A DNA stretch of 16,594 bases from an uncultured Mycoplasmatota bacterium (lineage in GTDB: Bacteria; Bacillota_I; Bacilli_A; RF39; UBA660). The stretch is from contig CANDHX010000006.1 in NCBI GenBank assembly GCA_947384645.1, forward strand, positions 1 through 16,594, given 5' to 3'. Below are positions 14,693 to 16,594 of the stretch, piece after piece. Both the position numbers and the translations under genes were made by a program. Each line of letters begins with the position of its first letter. Positions within the stretch are counted from its first letter, which is position 1. The notes under the pieces were generated by a model. The model saw nothing but the letters and a program-made list of their open reading frames with translations, made no database searches and was not told the DNA's origin.

Positions 14693-16594
14693 ATGTCTAT
14701 AGATAAATCGGTTCTCGATATGGAGCAAAAGCACTTAGATAAGACTCTAAATACAATTAAAGACATCATAGAAAGGAAAAATTTAAATATCGAAGACTAT
14801 AAAAAATCTATTATCAAAAGAAAGCGTTTTTTATGGGAACACCAAAACGAATTTTACGATCCAGACCTCTATTCATTGATGGATGAAGAAGACTTAAATG
14901 TATCGATTGTTAATGAAGACATCAAGAAAGTTTACAAATTATATAGAAGTTTAGAAAGCCCATATTTTACTCGAATAGATTTTATAAGAGAAGATGAATT
15001 AGAGACTTTCTATATAGGTTTAACTGGTATAGAAGAAAATTATGAACCTGTCGTTTTCGATTGGCGTGCTCCAGTTGGAAATCTTTATTATAATTACGGC
15101 ATTGGCCCTTCAAAAATAATAACAAAAGACAATTCTATAGAAGGTACTACTACATTAAAAAGAGTATTCACTATTAAAATGGGCAATTTAGAAGAAGTAT
15201 ACGACAACGTGATTGGTGTAAGCGATTATATACTTCAAAGCGTTCTTACCGATAATAGTAACGAATATATGAAAAACATCGTCTCTTCTATCGGGAAAGA
15301 ACAAAACGACATAATAAGATTTCCGATTAGCAAAAATTTAATAGTCGAAGGTGTTGCTGGTAGTGGAAAAACGAGCGTTGCTCTTCACCGCATAGCATAT
15401 CTTTTATATAATCAAAAAGACTTGAATGACAAAAACGTTCTCATCTTCTCGCCGAGTGACACTTTTTCAAATTATATATCACATGTACTACCAGAACTTG
15501 GAGAAGAAAATGTCCAGTCGACCACCTTTAAAGACTTTGCTCAAAATTTCATCAAAGGCATCGATTTAGAATCTCTAACAGAATTTATAGAGAGGTGTTA
15601 TAGAGAAAAAAATGATGATGAAACTATAAAAAGAAAATTAGACTTTTCTTATAGAAATGTATTAGACGATTTTTTAAAATCCTATTTCGACAGTTTAAAA
15701 TTCACAAAAAAAATCGGTTTAAAAAAGAAATTCATTTCGAGCGATGAGTTAAACCGTTTAAAAAGCCTAACTAATGAAAATTTATCGTTCTTTGATAGAA
15801 TAGATTATTTAAGCGAACAAGTATGCTCGTTATTGGAAATCGATGAAAATAAAAATTCTGAAAAGATGCACAAAGTTATCGATAAGCTCCTAAAAGTGGA
15901 ATTAGACCCTTTAAAAATATGGCAGATTTTTTCAAAAAGAGTTTTAAAAAAAATCGATTATGAAGACATTTTTTCGATTATGTATCTCTATTTTCAAATA
16001 AATGGATATCCTAAGATGGGACATATAAAATTCGTCGTAATAGATGAAGCCCAAGACTACAGCCTTTGGCAACTAGATTTTTTAAAAAATATATTTAGAA
16101 GTGCAGCTTTTACCATTTTAGGCGATAGAAACCAAGCGATAAATCCTTATTTAAAATACGATAGTTTAGAAGATATTAAAAAAGTATTTAAAAATGCTTC
16201 TTATAAAAGTTTAAAGAACGCCTATAGATCGAGCAAAGAAATCATGGATTATGCTTCTAGTTTATTAGATATAAAAGATATTCATGCAATAAGAAATACG
16301 AAAAATTATAAAGTCATTAAATTAGAAGAATGCGATTTAAAAAAAGACTTAACCAAAAATATCGATACCTTCAAATCGCATGGATTTAAAAGATTTGCTA
16401 TAATCACAAAAACAAAAGAAGAAAAAGAATTGATAGAACAATTTCAACTTCGAGATGTAGAAGTGATGCCAGTTTATGAATCGAAAGGATTGGAATACGA
16501 TGCAGTTATTGTATACACATCCATACCAAACTATTATAAAACGGCAGAAGCAACGCTATTATATGTAGCGTCTACTAGGGCTCTTCATGAATTA
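14693..16594 (+). CDS. helD: HelD-type superfamily 1 helicase (3' end outside the window)
   Basis: The first 634 codons of a UvrD/Rep-like helicase, still open at the window edge. The sequence matches the HelD group, an ATP-driven factor that removes and recycles stalled RNA polymerase: a helical N-terminus (1-90), then SPYFTRIDF (89-97), FDWRAPVGNLYY (122-133), Walker A GVAGSGKTS (220-228), VIDEAQDYS (449-457; D451/E452), GDRNQ (477-481), YESKGLEYD (595-603) and LYVASTRA (623-630, motif VI). With motif VI already reached, the full protein should be about 660-690 aa, shorter than typical HelD (about 700-775); the N-terminal arm that enters the polymerase secondary channel appears shortened. 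ATG 14693 is preceded by AAAGGAAGTG. A general UvrD-like DNA helicase role remains possible. Confidence 0.87.
   Translation, partial: MSIDKSVLDMEQKHLDKTLNTIKDIIERKNLNIEDYKKSIIKRKRFLWEHQNEFYDPDLYSLMDEEDLNVSIVNEDIKKVYKLYRSLESPYFTRIDFIREDELETFYIGLTGIEENYEPVVFDWRAPVGNLYYNYGIGPSKIITKDNSIEGTTTLKRVFTIKMGNLEEVYDNVIGVSDYILQSVLTDNSNEYMKNIVSSIGKEQNDIIRFPISKNLIVEGVAGSGKTSVALHRIAYLLYNQKDLNDKNVLIFSPSDTFSNYISHVLPELGEENVQSTTFKDFAQNFIKGIDLESLTEFIERCYREKNDDETIKRKLDFSYRNVLDDFLKSYFDSLKFTKKIGLKKKFISSDELNRLKSLTNENLSFFDRIDYLSEQVCSLLEIDENKNSEKMHKVIDKLLKVELDPLKIWQIFSKRVLKKIDYEDIFSIMYLYFQINGYPKMGHIKFVVIDEAQDYSLWQLDFLKNIFRSAAFTILGDRNQAINPYLKYDSLEDIKKVFKNASYKSLKNAYRSSKEIMDYASSLLDIKDIHAIRNTKNYKVIKLEECDLKKDLTKNIDTFKSHGFKRFAIITKTKEEKELIEQFQLRDVEVMPVYESKGLEYDAVIVYTSIPNYYKTAEATLLYVASTRALHEL

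Noticed and set aside
1..16594. CRISPR array, tRNA/rRNA, insertion sequence ends, prophage or toxin-antitoxin pair
   Set aside because: No regularly spaced repeats, no tRNA-like cloverleaf or conserved rRNA segments, and no transposase with terminal repeats. The YolD gene resembles a small partner gene but belongs to the polymerase.

Overview
The window comes from a low-GC, AT-biased bacterium that most resembles the Bacillota. It carries yqeG/yqeH, a MutL with an endonuclease-type C-terminus, a ymfF/ymfH-type M16 pair, a YolD partner protein and a HelD-type helicase. TGA is used as a stop (the Y-family polymerase gene ends in it) and never appears inside a gene, so the standard bacterial code applies and Mycoplasma/Spiroplasma are excluded. 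A gut-type, poorly cultured Bacilli lineage (RF39/Erysipelotrichia-like) fits the DUF2207 protein and an orphan surface-protein tail, but this placement is inference.

Layout. 1-975: a lone PD-(D/E)XK (Rpn/transposase-like) nuclease gene with a TTG start, closed by a clear intrinsic terminator. 983-2979: a DUF2207 membrane protein with its own sigma-A-type promoter. 2980-3364: 385 bp with no intact gene. It holds a decayed 48-codon C-terminal tail of a surface/pilin-like protein, a 16-bp palindrome, a terminator and the next promoter. 3330-9163: one tight operon, yqeG-yqeH-mutL-ymfF-ymfH, with junctions of -8, -8, +1 and -4 bp. It ends in a bidirectional terminator whose hairpin contains the stop codons of ymfH and of the converging gene. 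9132-10544 (minus): an orphan PilB/GspE/ComGA-like secretion ATPase. 10657-12218 (minus): a Y-family polymerase of the UvrX/YqjW type, translationally coupled to a YolD-like protein. 12219-12488: a divergent promoter region. 12489-16594 (plus): priA followed 14 bp later by a helD-type helicase that runs off the window.

Functional themes. DNA repair and replication dominate: MutL, a translesion polymerase with its YolD partner, PriA restart helicase, and a HelD-type helicase associated with RNA polymerase. MutL and the polymerase each carry a recognisable beta-clamp-binding pentapeptide. YqeG/YqeH belong to ribosome assembly and YmfF/YmfH are a processing-peptidase-like pair. Three starts were moved from the longest reading frame on Shine-Dalgarno evidence: yqeH to 3879, the ATPase to 10544 and priA to 12489.

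I see no CRISPR array, tRNA, rRNA, insertion sequence or prophage, and no convincing new multi-gene system. The points most worth a second look are the overlapping-stop bidirectional terminator, the orphan surface-protein tail, the orphan secretion ATPase with dyads near its promoter, and mutL co-transcribed with ribosome-assembly genes instead of mutS.
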